In this document: positions 29,454 through 41,034 of the stretch, one piece after another | Numbering within the stretch: position 1 is the first letter of the stretch | How the letters are laid out: every line of letters begins with the position of its first letter | Translations under genes and position numbers: made by a program | Notes under the pieces: model-generated | Seen by the model: only the letters and a program-made list of their open reading frames with translations | The model's database searches: none | What the model was told of the DNA's origin: nothing | Origin: Metridium senile | Taxonomy: Eukaryota; Cnidaria; Anthozoa; Actiniaria; Metridiidae | Assembly: GCA_949775045.1 (NCBI GenBank) | Contig: OX459101.1 | Span: forward strand, 16,894,180-16,958,179 | DNA length: 64,000 bases | Direction of reading: 5' to 3'

Positions 29454-32400
29454 CCTCCCGACAAAGTGGAATTGAATTCAAATAACACAACTCAACCCAC
29501 AAACATATACAACGCATCAGATATTGAACATCTATCAAGAAATCGTTCAACCCCCACTAACACAAGCCGTGCCGGATTGAGTAATCCCAACAGTTCGTAT
29601 GTAAATACCAGTGAAAGCCAAATTCTCAACTCGCCAAACAATCAGACCTTGGCCGTGAATACATCGTCGTTTATTGAAACTAATCAAACAAATAAATTAT
29701 CGGGATCGGCCAATAACACAGGGGATTTCTCAGGGATAAAAAGGTCAGCAAATGCAAAGAACAGCTCTTGTGGTGACTGCAGTTTCACAGTGAAAATCAT
29801 CGAGGAAAACATAGATTTGGTTTCCTGTTTTGACAAGCTAAAGGTTATCATAAACGTAAGTGCAAACTTTTTAGTTACTGTTTGATCATAACATTACACT
29901 CCTAAAATAATCTTTCTTAGCCTGCGATGTTGTTGCAGTCACTTGAGATTATATACTCAAAGGCACACCTTGTCCTCCGGTACCAGGTTCACCTAGATCC
30001 CTAGGCCTATGTTTTGAAGTAATATTTCAAAAACGAGTGCGAGTGTTTCATCGGGTTTCCAAACACGAGAAAACATTTGAAAGCACGACGCCGCGGAATG
30101 CTTTTAATTGTTTTCGAGTGTTTGGAAACCCGATGAAACACGAAGCACGAGTTTTTGGAATTACTTCTCATACGAATTGATAATTCCATGAGATTATCGT
30201 CATTGTCAAGAGCTGTATTGACTAAATCAAGGTCCGAAGAATTGTATTAGGGGTATTAATTAGCTTGTTTGAAACTCATATTTTTTGTATATGATGATCA
30301 TTTCATTGTTATGTATTCCCCCGAGGAAGATAATTAAGATCCATTTTCTAAAGAAATTGGTTTTCTAAAGAAAAACACAAATAAAATGTAAATGCAATCC
30401 AACATTGCCAGCGAAATCCTCGTTAGCTCAATTGGTAAAGCACTGGACTTCCACTCCAAGGGTCGCAGGTTCAATACTCAGTAGGTTCAAGGTAAAAAGA
30501 TAAATTATAATAAGGTATGTAAGTACAGACAAACATAGATAAAGGAGAAAGAGATCAGGAAAAACAGTGGGAGATTGTAAACAATTTCAAGGTAAACATA
30601 TAAATCAATGTCAACGTTGATATCTAATAAGAGAGGGCCTGCTCTGCGGTGCTTCCCTAGGGGGTAGAGAGGATTTTAGGATGACCATTTGTCAACCTAG
30701 AGAGTGCATCATTTGATGCTTTTAAGTAGGCGAGAACCTTTAGCAGATCCCCAATAGTTAAGAGCGGATTTTACATTATCAGATTTCAGTAAAGACCGAA
30801 CAATTAATCAATATACTAATTAAGTATCAAGATTTTGATTAAATAAATATAATAATAATGTTGATACATGTATATAATAACTTATTATTTATCATTTATT
30901 TATCATTTATTTATTCATTATTTATTTATTCATTTATTATTATCAAGGTCCACAAGGTAAACGTGGCGAGAAGGGTTGTTCTGGTACATTATTTGGTAAG
31001 TAGGAACATGGTCCGCCAGGCTATCCTGTATTCCGCACTATATTTTCATTCAATCCACTTTCCATGTCGTTGTATTTCTATTTCTTTTACATTTTCGCGT
31101 GTCTACCGCATTCAGGGTGCAAAATCGCTCATCCTGTACAACCCAAGTCACGGCAATGACAGAATCCTGGATATCACCAAAGATTCGTCAGTTTCGACTG
31201 CGTTTCCTGGATGCAATTTAATTGTCTGAACCCAGTTGTTAGCTATGTAGTTGTGTTATGATCTTCCGGGTTTGTGTAGTCTTGCAAAAAACATTGTTAG
31301 AAATAGTGTTGCTTTCTGAAGTTTTGACATCCTGGACTCAGTGCTTTATTGCAGCTGCACAAGCTGGCACATCAAGTTATCTGTGACGACGTTTTTTTTT
31401 TCTCTTTACAGCTGAACCTTTATTCAGACCCAATCCTCAAAGTCTTATTTTCAACGAGGGAAATATCGCTGTCTTGACATGTACTGCAGTAGCCAACCCT
31501 TCAGCACAAATCACGTGGTACCGTGACAATATGCTGATAAACGAACAGCGTGACAGTACGTCTTACACTATTGAGAATCGCGACGTAGCGCCTCAAGGTA
31601 AATTATCATATAACTAATTAGTGGATGAATTATAATGACATTTATCAAAAAGATAACCTAACCCAATGCCCATTTTGTCATAGATGCATGACACAAACAA
31701 ATAAATGATATTTAAGTAGTGACAAGAGAATTAGCCCGGAGCGACTTTAGCTTATTAAAAGTTATTTACATATTTTTAAGAGAATGCATCAACTAAAGGC
31801 GAAACGTACATCCGATCGATTGGGAAATATTTTATATAGTTTACACCGATTTTGGACGTAATATCGTGATAAATCAGAGGAAATACCACAGTAAACTTTC
31901 GAAAATCTGTTAAACATTTTTTTTGTTTATTTTTTTTCAGCCAGTGCGCGAGCCAAGTATTGCCCTAGTGAAATTCCACACCCAGTGGTACAAAGTACCT
32001 TGATAATAAACAAATCAAACGGTTCAGATACAGGGACATATACCTGTATGGCACGTAATATCCTTGGTACAACAAGTTTCAACATAGATATCCTTGTACA
32101 AGGTGAGAATAACTAGAGAAATTACAATTATATTTACATTTAGTTGTTATTTCTGAGAGACATTATATGTTTTACTAATAGTTCATGTACAGCTGACAAC
32201 AATCCTATCCAACATCACGGTCGTGCAAGGCGAAGATATATTGCTAAGCTGCAGCTCCTCTGGCGTGCCACGCCCAACTATTACGTGGTACAGGAAAGAT
32301 GATGGACCAATGCCAGCACAGCACAGCGTTGCCATGGGAGACTTACGTATTAAGAATATAAGTAAAGAAGAAGAAGGCACGTTTGTTTGCCTGGCTGAAA

Positions 32401-35400
32401 ATGTTCTGGGATCGAAAACCACTGAGGCTACTGTTACTGTGAATGGTAAGTTCTTCGCGATACCTGATTGGCTGACACAATTTATTGCTTTTGCTTAACA
32501 AATAACATTTCTAAATACAGTTTAATTGTTATTTCTTTGTTTGCAGTTTTTCCTGAGATAACGTCGTTTGTTGATCACGTGATAACAGTAAATGAGAGTA
32601 ACAACCTTGTTTTGCACTGCAATGCCACAGGGTACCCGCTTCCTGAATTACAATGGACAAAAAGAAACGATTCTCTTCCAGCAGGTCGATATTATTTTGA
32701 TTCTCAAGTGTTGAATATAACAAACATGACGTACGAGGATGGAGGAGAGTACATATGTACAGCTAACAATACCGTTGGTTTGGTCAATAAGAGTGTCCAG
32801 GTTATGGTACAAGGTAAATTATTGAAACTGTGGAAAATGAGCTTTCTTAACTTACTTGGTTTAGTTATGAAATATGTAGAACATATAAAAAAAGCATTTA
32901 ATTTAAATTATATGCAATATTCTGGATATACTATATTTATGTTATATCGTATAGGTAACTTATTGATTTACCTTGTTTTGTAGTGGCTCCAAAACCTCTA
33001 TTAAAGCCAACGGTAACCGAGTTCGGCTATCGAGGACACGATACAATACTAAATTTCATTGTCCTTGCTTACCCGCCTGCCACAATAAAATGGATGAAGT
33101 ATGGTAAGGTGATACAGACGCTTACCCAAAGTAATAGTAGTTTGACATTGACTAACGTGCAGTACAAGGATTCTGGTCTTTACCAGGCAGTAGCCATGAA
33201 CATACTGGGTGAAATTAGAGTGACAACATTCCTGATCGTGAGGGATCCAGGTAAAGAATGATTTTAGCTCGAAATAAGTTTTTTATTCAACATTAAGTAA
33301 TGTCTAAACAATGTGTTTGACGCCGTAAAACACTTATTTATTTAATGCATATATACATAATGCATATATCTTATGCACATACATGCTAAGCGCACGCACA
33401 TATGATTTTTTTTAATTTAATAAATACCGAGACTCAATCTAGATGTTTATGCCTACAGCTTGTTTTTTGTTTCTCCAGGAGGCCATTTCAATGCAACGAT
33501 GCAACAATGCAACTTATTATATTTGCCTTTTCTCCATGTAAGAAACAAAATAATAGACACTTGTGTTACTAGTCAGAATTCAACGTTCTTATGGGACATG
33601 ACACTATAGGGAAAAATTGTATACGATTTTTAAGTAAGTTATGTTTCATTGGCAAATCTCAGTATCTATGAAAAAAATAAATAGAATATCATAGTGAGAC
33701 TCAATTTCAAAGACCTCCATCAGATATATTTTACATGATTGTCAATTGTTTGCTTTTTTTCTGATGGATTTTTAATTGGTGTTTTTTTTTTATTTTTCCT
33801 TCAGTTCCTGCTGGAATTACATCCACATTTATAAACGAGCAAAATCATTTTATTTGCCCCGATAATTATTTTAGTAAAGCATGTTCTGCATCGGGAAACC
33901 CAACTCCAACCATCGTATGGAAGCACAACGGTGTCACACTGATGTCATCAACTGGTACCAGCCTAACGCTGAACATCACTAATGTGAATACAAAACATGC
34001 TGGACGCTACACATGTGAAGCCTACAACAGATTTGGCACTGCAAGACAACACTTTGATCTAGAAGTTAAGAAATGTATGTTTGGAATAATTCATTCAGTT
34101 GAAATTTAGTATCATGTGTTTAATATATATTTTTTAATAAGGAAACTTAGCGTTGATACACCGTATAAATATGATTATGAAGCGGGAAAAATTTATGGAC
34201 CAATCAGAAAGTGATAGAAAATGTAGGAGGAGTGAAAGAACAATAATTGAAAGCAAATCGGTTATCATGCCAAAAGGTCGTTGTGTACAATAAAATCACT
34301 CGCATTAATTTCTTTAGAATTACGGTTATTGCTAGATCCCTTGAAACAACATAAATCGAAAGCTGTCACATGCTTTCTCTCTTATTCTAACTCTTTTACT
34401 CAAACTAAGGGCTAAAGCCAGAAACGTCGGTTAAGTTATGTTACCATTTTTCAAGGTGTTACAAATTTCATTGTATTACCTATCGTTTATATCAAACAGC
34501 GACGCAGCCTATACTAGTTTACTCGCTCATAGTTTCCGATTTTTATGCTATATATTAATATAATATGTTATAACTTATAAAGCGAAAATATCAATACAAA
34601 TTTTCATCGGCATGTAGATGTATTATTAAAAGAAAATACCCCCTATTGTCTCAAAGGATCAATGAGAAATACCAGTTGAATTTGATGAAAGTTGGTTAAT
34701 ATTAATACCACCCGTGATACGCACAAATTAAACATTCATCGAATACGTATAGGCGTGGTATTTTTTAATAATTATCTGATTCATAAAGCTGGTGTGCTTA
34801 GAAACAAAAGTTAAGTACGCATAAGCATTAGGAAAATAATTTTTAAAATGTATGTAATGTATATATGTATATAAAATGTCGGTAAAATATTTCCTTTCCT
34901 AAAATTGATAGAAAGGAGATGACGACGGAAGAGCAAAGAGAATAACACATATTATGGACTGTGCTGTTGATGCTGTTATTATAATATTGTTCATTAGATA
35001 CAAAGGTTTTTTTTACTTGTTTTATAAAACAAGAATGGTTGTTAAATATTTTGAATGTTGTTCTCTGTTGTTATATTAGGCCCGGCATGTTCTAGCTACA
35101 CCATGCTTACAGACGCCACACGAAAATCTACGTCAACTGTCGGAACAAGCAGCTGCGACCGTACTATTGAAACAAAATGGTACCGATTCTCCAGTGCTAT
35201 AGGGAATATGATGGCGTATACTTGTGTACCAATCAACCGGTGTAATACCGATGCGTCGGGATGGTTATCAGACCCACATCCTACCGTAGAGCAAGGGATT
35301 TTATCAAGAAAGGTCTGTTTTCACTGGGATTCAAACTGCTGTAAGTGGCAACGAAGCATCCGTGTTCGCAATTGTGGGAATTTCTATATTTATGAGTTAG

Positions 35401-35444
35401 CACCCACTCCAGCATGTACCCTGCGATATTGTAGTGCAGGTTAA
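29454..35444 (+). CDS. Gene D: 5'-truncated paralogue of B with five Ig domains and D8C tip
   Basis: Exons: 29454/29466-29855, 30552-30591, 30948-30995, 31412-31597, 31941-32102, 32182-32445, 32547-32813, 32984-33250, 33805-34074 and 35080-35444. From 29466 the lengths sum to 2259 bases (752 codons plus stop), open throughout. Homology to B starts in the middle of the first exon of B, at the DxVELNSNNTTQPTNI motif. No start codon, tail or membrane helix lies upstream, and the second exon has lost the good acceptor of B (AAAG with no pyrimidine tract). The collagen neck and all five Ig domains match B closely, but the final module is D8C rather than SRCR. An AATAAA lies at 35515-35520. Either it is expressed with another 5' end (perhaps secreted or chimeric) or it is a young pseudogene whose 3' part has not yet decayed. 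Confidence 0.75.
29466..29855 (+). CDS. Gene D first open exon: stalk and Cys region
   Basis: Ser/Thr/Asn-rich, with many N-glycosylation sequons, ending KNSSCGDCSFTVKIIEEN and LVSCFDKLKVIIN, closely matching B. Donor AAAC/GTAAGT, phase 0. Compared with B it has a short insertion (SSFIETNQTNK). No ATG is available in frame upstream of it. Confidence 0.75.
30013..30172. mobile_element. Foldback insertion in gene D intron
   Basis: GAAGTAATATTTCAAAAACG and GTTTCATCGGGTTTCCAAAC on the left are mirrored by GTTTGGAAACCCGATGAAAC and GTTTTTGGAATTACTTC on the right. The intron of gene B (4529-4831) lacks it. Confidence 0.75.
30415..30485 (+). pseudogene. tRNA-like sequence (tRNA-Gly-like), probably SINE or pseudogene
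   Basis: The internal promoter boxes are recognisable: TAGCTCAATTGG (A box) and GGTTCAATACT (B box). The anticodon-arm region CTGGACTTCCACTCCA would place TCC as anticodon. The T stem and acceptor stem do not pair well, so a functional tRNA is unlikely. Confidence 0.4.
30948..30995 (+). CDS. Gene D collagen neck exon
   Basis: GPQGKRGEKGCSGTLFG, near-identical to the 48-bp exon of gene B at 5460; acceptor TCAAG, donor TTTG/GTAAGT. The linker exon (30552-30591, RSGKTVGDCKQFQ) lies before it. Confidence 0.78.
31412..32102 (+). CDS. Gene D Ig-like domain 1, split exons
   Basis: 31412-31597 (VLTCTAVANPSAQITWYRD) and 31941-32102 (DTGTYTCMARNILG) reproduce the split of B with very few substitutions. 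Confidence 0.87.
32182..32445 (+). CDS. Gene D Ig-like domain 2
   Basis: LLSCSSSGVPRPTITWYRK and EEEGTFVCLAENVLG; complete Cys-Trp-Cys core and phase 1-1 exon. Confidence 0.88.
32547..32813 (+). CDS. Gene D Ig-like domain 3
   Basis: LVLHCNATGYPLPELQWTK and DGGEYICTANNTVG. The upstream intron is almost the same as in B. Confidence 0.88.
32984..33250 (+). CDS. Gene D Ig-like domain 4 without cysteines
   Basis: ILNFIVLAYPPATIKWMK and KDSGLYQAVAMNILGEI: both cysteine positions are substituted, as in B and C. It is more diverged from B than the preceding exons. Confidence 0.85.
33805..34074 (+). CDS. Gene D Ig-like domain 5
   Basis: SKACSASGNPTPTIVWKHN and HAGRYTCEAYNRFG give the core. An extra Cys sits in HFICPDNYFSK near the start. 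Donor AAAT/GTATGT, phase 1. Confidence 0.86.
34400..34550 (+). repeat. Dispersed repeat related to 50484-50700
   Basis: GGTGTTACAAATTTCATT, ATTACCTATCGTTTATATCA and GCAGCCTATACTAGTTTACT occur here once and in two tandem copies in gene E. AAACGTCGGTTAA precedes it. It may be the 3' end of a retroelement family. Confidence 0.6.
35080..35444 (+). CDS. Gene D terminal exon: D8C domain (uromodulin/GP2/OIT3 type)
   Basis: Acceptor TTGTTATATTAG, phase 1, giving KCPACSSYTMLTDATRK. Family-typical motifs follow in order: TKWYRFSSAIG, MAYTCVPINRCNTDASGW, the DPHPTVEQGIL pattern, RKVCFHWDSNCCKW, IRVRNCGNFYIYEL, TPACTLRYCSAG. About eleven cysteines including the junction fit the eight-cysteine D8C core plus extras. 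The family is known from uromodulin, GP2 and OIT3, where it is extracellular; in uromodulin and GP2 it forms part of a bacteria-binding region. The stop is at 35442-35444. Confidence 0.9.
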
Positions 35445-35726
35445 ATACGCTATTTTATTATATACATACTGAGTGATATTCACTGTAAAGCCATACCGTA
35501 AATTTTCGTTCGTAAATAAATTCTGACCAACTAGAGCTCGCGTACGATGTTTTTCACGTGTGAGAAAAACAATACGTCCAATCACAGGCCGCGTACGACG
35601 TTTTTTCACTGCGGGGAAATTCCCGCCATGTCGTGGTTTGTTTGACGAGCGCTCGCTTTCTTTTTCATTCAGCTTCGTTCGCTCATTTATCAAGTGTTGT
35701 TTAAAAAGCGATAAAAAAGTAAAAAA

Positions 35727-36002
35727 ATGGAGCCAGAATGATTTGTAAACTTTGAAATTTCACCGGAGGATTACGTAGAGAATCTCGAAAACAAAAAAAA
35801 GGAAAAGACATAGAAAATTGATATAAAATTGCTGAAAATATTTTTGGCGACACAGAGCGATCGCGAGGAGCGAGAAGTCAACGAGTTATCTCCACAAGAA
35901 CTAGATAAATATCTAACAGAGCTCATATGCTCTATGAGAAGACTGAAAGGACGGAGGAGATTACGAGCCGTCAAGCCTCAGAAGCCTGATTTCAAGCTTT
36001 GA
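35727..36002 (+). pseudogene. Crypton/DUF3504-like recombinase fragment, broken
   Basis: One frame reads a short ATG start, a stop, then NFEISPEDYVENLENKKK, another stop, then DREEREVNELSPQELDKYL, TELICSMRRLKG and a basic end. The ELSPQELDKYL-type motif is characteristic of the N-terminal region of Crypton-derived tyrosine recombinases common in invertebrate genomes. Two in-frame stops and the missing catalytic part make it a relic. Confidence 0.45.
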
Positions 36003-36367
36003 ATGATACTTGAGACGAAGAAATAACCCGCTATTATTATCATCGACATGGAATTCAAGCTCACTCGAAAATGTCTTCATTCAAAACGGAAAGAACTAAA
36101 CATTTCTGGCAAAGGAAATTTTCAAATTATGTAGAGATTCTATATTAGAAAAACTATTTTTAAGAGTGAAGCAACCTTTTTTTACTTGAGCGATGTAAAT
36201 CAGTTAATTAAACTTTTTTCCACAAAATATTTTCCTTGAAAATCTCTTATAATTTTATCATCTTAGTATAGAATAATAATTTGTTTTACTCTATTAAAGT
36301 TGCCATTGTAAAATTACAGTGAATATCACTTAGTATGTATATAATAATAATATATAAAAGTAAATAG

Positions 36368-36506
36368 TACATGGAAAGTGCTTCGTACAGAATTTACGCA
36401 CTCGTTGGCCGTATCAGAAATCTCACTCTCTCGCAAAGCCTCGCTCGTTCGATTTCTGATACGGCCAACTCGTGCGTAAATTCCGTACGCGTGCACTTTC
36501 CATGTA
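36368..36506. mobile_element. Compact foldback with ~55-bp arms
   Basis: It begins TACATGGAAAGTGC and ends GCACTTTCCATGTA; GGCCGTATCAGAAATC is mirrored by GATTTCTGATACGGCC. It is non-coding. Confidence 0.85.
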
Positions 36507-37214
36507 GTATTCTCTATATCCGGAAATAAATCAATGTACGCCATTTAATACACGAATTTGAAACATGTCTTTTTCAATAAAATGTGTCGTGTTCAAAACA
36601 GAAACCGCACTTAGATGTTGCAATTGAGAATACCAATTAGCACTTAATGACTGGTCGTGAGGGAAACAGTTAGTTTTGTTTCCCGAAAATCTCAATGTTT
36701 CTCGAGGCTCCGACCGAGGGAAACATTGAGGTTATATACCCTATTCAAACGAAGAAAAATTATCCATTTTGAAATGTTTTCTTTACGAAAACAATTTCGT
36801 TATTAATTACACATTCGTGGATTTATTACCCGCGCGGGAGTTATTGGGATTTATTTCCCTCCATGTGACGTGCTCTCGACCAATAAGAAAACGAGTTTGA
36901 ATAGGATACATAATAAGAGGTATTATATGCATGGGCGGATTCTGAAATTTGTCAAGGGGGTATCCCGATTGCAAATAAAGGGCATTTAAGGTGGTAGGAG
37001 GTTTCCGACCCCTAAATGTCCTAAATAAAACTGGGGTAATTGTGGCGCAAGGGGGGGGGGGGGGGGGGGGGGGGCGGGGGTATTCAGTGTTTGAAGAGAC
37101 ACCCTCCTAGATCCGCCACTGCGGTAATATATAATAACATGCATGGAATTTGAAAGAAAGTTAAGGCTTGTTTACACATAACTTTTACCAGTATTATTGC
37201 CCGCCATATCTTTA

Positions 37215-37740
37215 TTATAAAACATGCCAAGTAGAGCAAATGCAGTTAAACCATGAAATACTATCAAGTAAATTCTAATAAATAGTCACTATTTAGTGAC
37301 TAATTGTTGCTACCATTCACCCAGAATAAATAATAAAACAAAGGATAATGAGGTTTCTTGTGTATAACTCTTTTGTCTCAAGATGTTCTGGTTGAGTGAT
37401 AGAGTGCACGCCATATATCCGTGAAATAAAACATAATATGTATTGTCTAATTGCACTATTATGTACAAACTAGTGGATAGCACTGGAGTGGAACAGTGCA
37501 AAGAACAATAGTCACATAATTAGCTGCCTTTGTGTTTCTTTGTATTATTTACGCCTGATCCTTGAAATCTTAGTTAGTTAATAACAAACTAGTTGATAAC
37601 TAAATACTATTATGCACTAAAAAGTTAGTAGTTGTTTTACGGATATATGGTGTGCACTCTATATAGTGACAAAATAGTCACTATTTGTTAGTACTTTCTT
37701 AGACTGCATTTCATGGTTTATCTGTATTTGCTCTAAGATG
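37215..37740. mobile_element. Imperfect inverted-repeat element
   Basis: AGAGCAAATGCAGTTAAACCATG on the left is mirrored by CATGGTTTATCTGTATTTGCTC on the right. AGAGTGCACGCCATATATCC and GGATATATGGTGTGCACTCT form an inner pair. Confidence 0.7.
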
Positions 37741-38001
37741 GGGTCTCATTTTCATAACAATGCAAGTCTTTGATGACCAGGTCAGGGCTTATTGCGTCCT
37801 AATTGAATCTTTCACTTCTCCCAGTGTGCTCAACAGTTTTGTTTGGTTTCAGTTCAATTAAAGTTTGAAGTTTGAGTATTTAGAATACACAAACCTTGTA
37901 AATACACAAATTAGCAATTATAGACCGAAATATTATAAATTAATCAAAGACTTGCAGACCCATTGAGGTTTGAAAAACGGGGGGGGGGGGGGGGGGGGGG
38001 G

Positions 38002-38309
38002 TATCCCTATGTCCAAGTGGTAGTGGTGAACGGCGTACCTTTTAGTGTTCACAATATTTCCTGTGATTATCTTTTTGGGATTCTTGCTCAAAAATCAATT
38101 ACGTAACATGATTGCATAGGTGTAAGGATTACTTTTACTCTGCTTTATTTGTTGCTAAAAATAAGCTTGGCTGGCAAGTCTCAGTTGCACAGCCCTACCT
38201 TTTAGGCGTTGAAATCAACAAGGCTCTAACATTTTTTTTTCTGAGCGTAACTTTTATTGGTCGTTTTCAAAACCTTCGCCGATCATCCCTACCACTTGGA
38301 CAAAGGGAC
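38002..38309. mobile_element. Small inverted-repeat element next to a poly-G run
   Basis: ATGTCCAAGTGGTAG (about 38008) is mirrored by CTACCACTTGGACAAAGG (about 38289). A related interior (CGTACCTTTTAG ... AATAAGCTT) recurs near 44226 in gene E. Confidence 0.55.
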
Positions 38310-39578
38310 CAACTGCACATAAAACGTATGACTGTTTGTGGCTTTAAGATATGTATATCGAAGAAGTACAAGTAATCTTAATGATTTAGTATTATCATTA
38401 AATAAGCATATCAATATATTACCCCTATAATATTTATTAATCATAATTATTATAATAATAGTTACTTAGAAGGCATACGAAATCTCTATGCATTTATACA
38501 CTGAAATTGTAAACAAAATCAATAAATATAAAATATAAAATAAATAAAATTGTGTTCTTAAAAAGAAATAATGGGGAAGCTGAGACTCACACTCACTCAA
38601 CTTTGCTCACATGGTCATTTTTACAGAGGGAGAAAAACCGAATAACCCAGAAAAAAAAACCCTTGTGGCATAGGAGAGAAGATAATATTAAACAAACTCA
38701 ACTCACATAACATCCATGCCCGGGCCTGGAACCTGGATCACAGCAGGGACAGGCGCGCAGTAAACAGTGCACCCATTCCACCCTAAACATAAAGCGTATA
38801 TTTTAATTTCGCTTCAATTTATCTATGTTGTCTTATTTTGTCACTGTTATTGGAGTGAATATTTCAAAGAACACTGTTTTCTTTGTTATTGAAATGCTTT
38901 ATTTTGTTGTTGCGCTACTAAACATTAAGCAACTGCCAGCCAGTCACACGCGGTCATACCAAAAACCATTGCCGACTTAACTTTGTATTAAAATTATCTA
39001 TTTCTTCAATACAACAAAAAGACCAGCTTTCAATCAATCTTTCGATTCAGCCTCATTTTCATGCAGGGTCACGGGGAACTGTTCCAACGCCTTGTAGAAC
39101 CACTGACTGAAAGCATTACAAAATTCCCGACAACATTCAATTAACGTGTTCCTTTAATTTAATATATCTTCCTCAGCACTTCTTTCTGTACAGGTCGCGT
39201 TCAATATTCACAAGAATCAAACAAGGAAACAATCGCTCCCAAACTACTAGACAATAAACGGTTAAATCTTAAAAAAATGCTTTCAAAATAATTACAAGCT
39301 GTTAAGATAATTATAGAGGGGTAAACCATTTGAAAGCTTATTGAAAAAAGTTCCTATCGATGACTCTACCGGTGAAATAAAGCACGCAGGATGTTGGAAG
39401 AAAAGATTCACAAAAAAAGTTTAAAAATCAAGAGTTCTTTTTCTTTGTTTTGCAATTGATCAAAGTCGACGACATGCTTTGTTTTATGAGTTCGCATAGT
39501 TTCTAGTCCTCTGCTCTTACTGTGACTACATACATATGTTGTTATTCTTATACTAATGTAAAGTATGTAGCGGTCACT

Positions 39579-40633
39579 TAGACGGTTTTCATTAACCCGT
39601 GAAACTCTTAAGTGTATATTCGTTAACGCACCTGATTTCTTTTTTCTTTCTTTTGTTGTTATCACACTTAAGGTAGTTCGGGCGTCATAGATTCCTTCGT
39701 TAGATCTTTTTGAAACTTTTCATGTAAAAAGAGCAAACTAAGTAAAAGTTCAAAACTAAAATAAAAATAATGGGTCGCCGTACTTGTTTTGGAGATGAGG
39801 GCGGTAGCCTGGGGCCCACTTTTTGTGATAAAAATTGTCAGAATTTGAAACATAAAACGCTATATATTTATTCTATTTTTCCCGATAACAAACTTTGTAA
39901 CAAGCATTTGCAAAAGAAAGGCATTTTCCTATCAAACATTTCATTTGCCATGTTTTACTCAAGAAAATCCTTTTGGCAAAAAAACTATACTGCGAAAAGT
40001 ACGTGCATGTCGAGAATTTTGATACAAAAATAAACTCAAAATGTGAAAAATACTACATTTTGCGCTCGAAAACCATATCATTTTTATTTCACGGAATGAA
40101 AAGTTCTGAAAAGGGAAATCAAACTATAAAATAAAAATGGGGTGACACCAGGCTCTTTTCCGAGTTATAGTACGAAAACCCTTTAAAATTTTTATTTCGT
40201 GAACCTGTTTTTTGTCCGTGCGGGACTGGTAACTAGTTCCCTATAAGATCATCGAAACAAGCTTTAACTTTTTTTGGTTCTCTGGTATCTCTAGAATCGA
40301 AGTAAAGCTAATTATGACCAGTTTAATTCGTAATTCTTGCCCAAAACACTAATTTATGTGGCGCATTATAGTTCCAAAAATCGACACTAAAACGACGCGG
40401 ATTTGAACGCGAAAAAGTCATGACTTGAACGAAAAATATTTTTTCTCGTGAACGCGGGTCAAAATTCAGGAGATTTTTTGCAGAGTTGATGTGCTTGTCT
40501 TGTCAATGCATAACGTTTCCATGATTTTCAAATCGGAAAATAATAAAAGCTAAAAAACGAGATTATGTGAGTTTGGCTGGGTCCCGAACTACCTAAAACT
40601 AATACACTTTGTTTCACGGGTTAATGAGAACTA
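39579..40633. mobile_element. Element with CATTAACCCGTGAAAC ends, disrupted by another element
   Basis: TTTTCATTAACCCGTGAAAC at 39586 and GTTTCACGGGTTAATGAGAA at 40611 are inverted copies. The same ends define a complete short element at 60332-60476. The interior is mostly the second insertion at 39668-40596. Confidence 0.65.
39668..40596. mobile_element. Inner MITE with TTAAGGTAGTTCGGG ends
   Basis: TTAAGGTAGTTCGGG on the left pairs with CCCGAACTACCTAA on the right. It carries interior motifs resembling those of the element at 19983-20636 (AAAATGGG-GTC/GACACC words). It is non-coding. Confidence 0.7.
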
Positions 40634-40911
40634 GTTCTTTTGTTGTTTTTCTCGCCTAGTTTTTGTTTGTTTGTCCGTTGAGAATTCACTGTCATTGTTC
40701 ACACGTGAATAGTTCAGTCTAAAGTCAGTTCAAAATGTAAATTCAGCTAGTTTCATCTCAACTTAGATGTCTCAACGAATGTAAGTATATTTCGTTTATT
40801 TTTTTTGCAATTCGTTTGTAATTCTGAATTATGTTCATTGTATCGTTATTTAAGATGGATTGTTTGTAAAAAGACTGTTTGTAAGCTGGGACACATTTGC
40901 TTCAAAATCTG

Positions 40912-41034
40912 TTCGATGTTGTTTAATGGCAATGTTTAAACGCTTTTAAACTCTTTCAACATTGTTGAAATGTGTTGAATTGATGTTGAAAGAGTTTAAA
41001 AGCGTTTAAACATTGCCATTCATCAAAATCGAAC
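40912..41034. repeat. Hairpin with ~45-bp arms
   Basis: AATGGCAATGTTTAAACGC and TTTTAAACTCTTTCAACAT on the left are mirrored exactly by ATGTTGAAAGAGTTTAAAA and GCGTTTAAACATTGCCATT on the right. Confidence 0.85.

Noticed and set aside
30415..30485. Functional tRNA-Gly
   Set aside because: A and B boxes are present but the acceptor and T stems do not pair; kept only as a tRNA-like relic.
35055..35693. Minus-strand 98-codon open frame overlapping the end of gene D
   Set aside because: Overlaps the D8C exon antisense and shows no domain; composition is that of noise.
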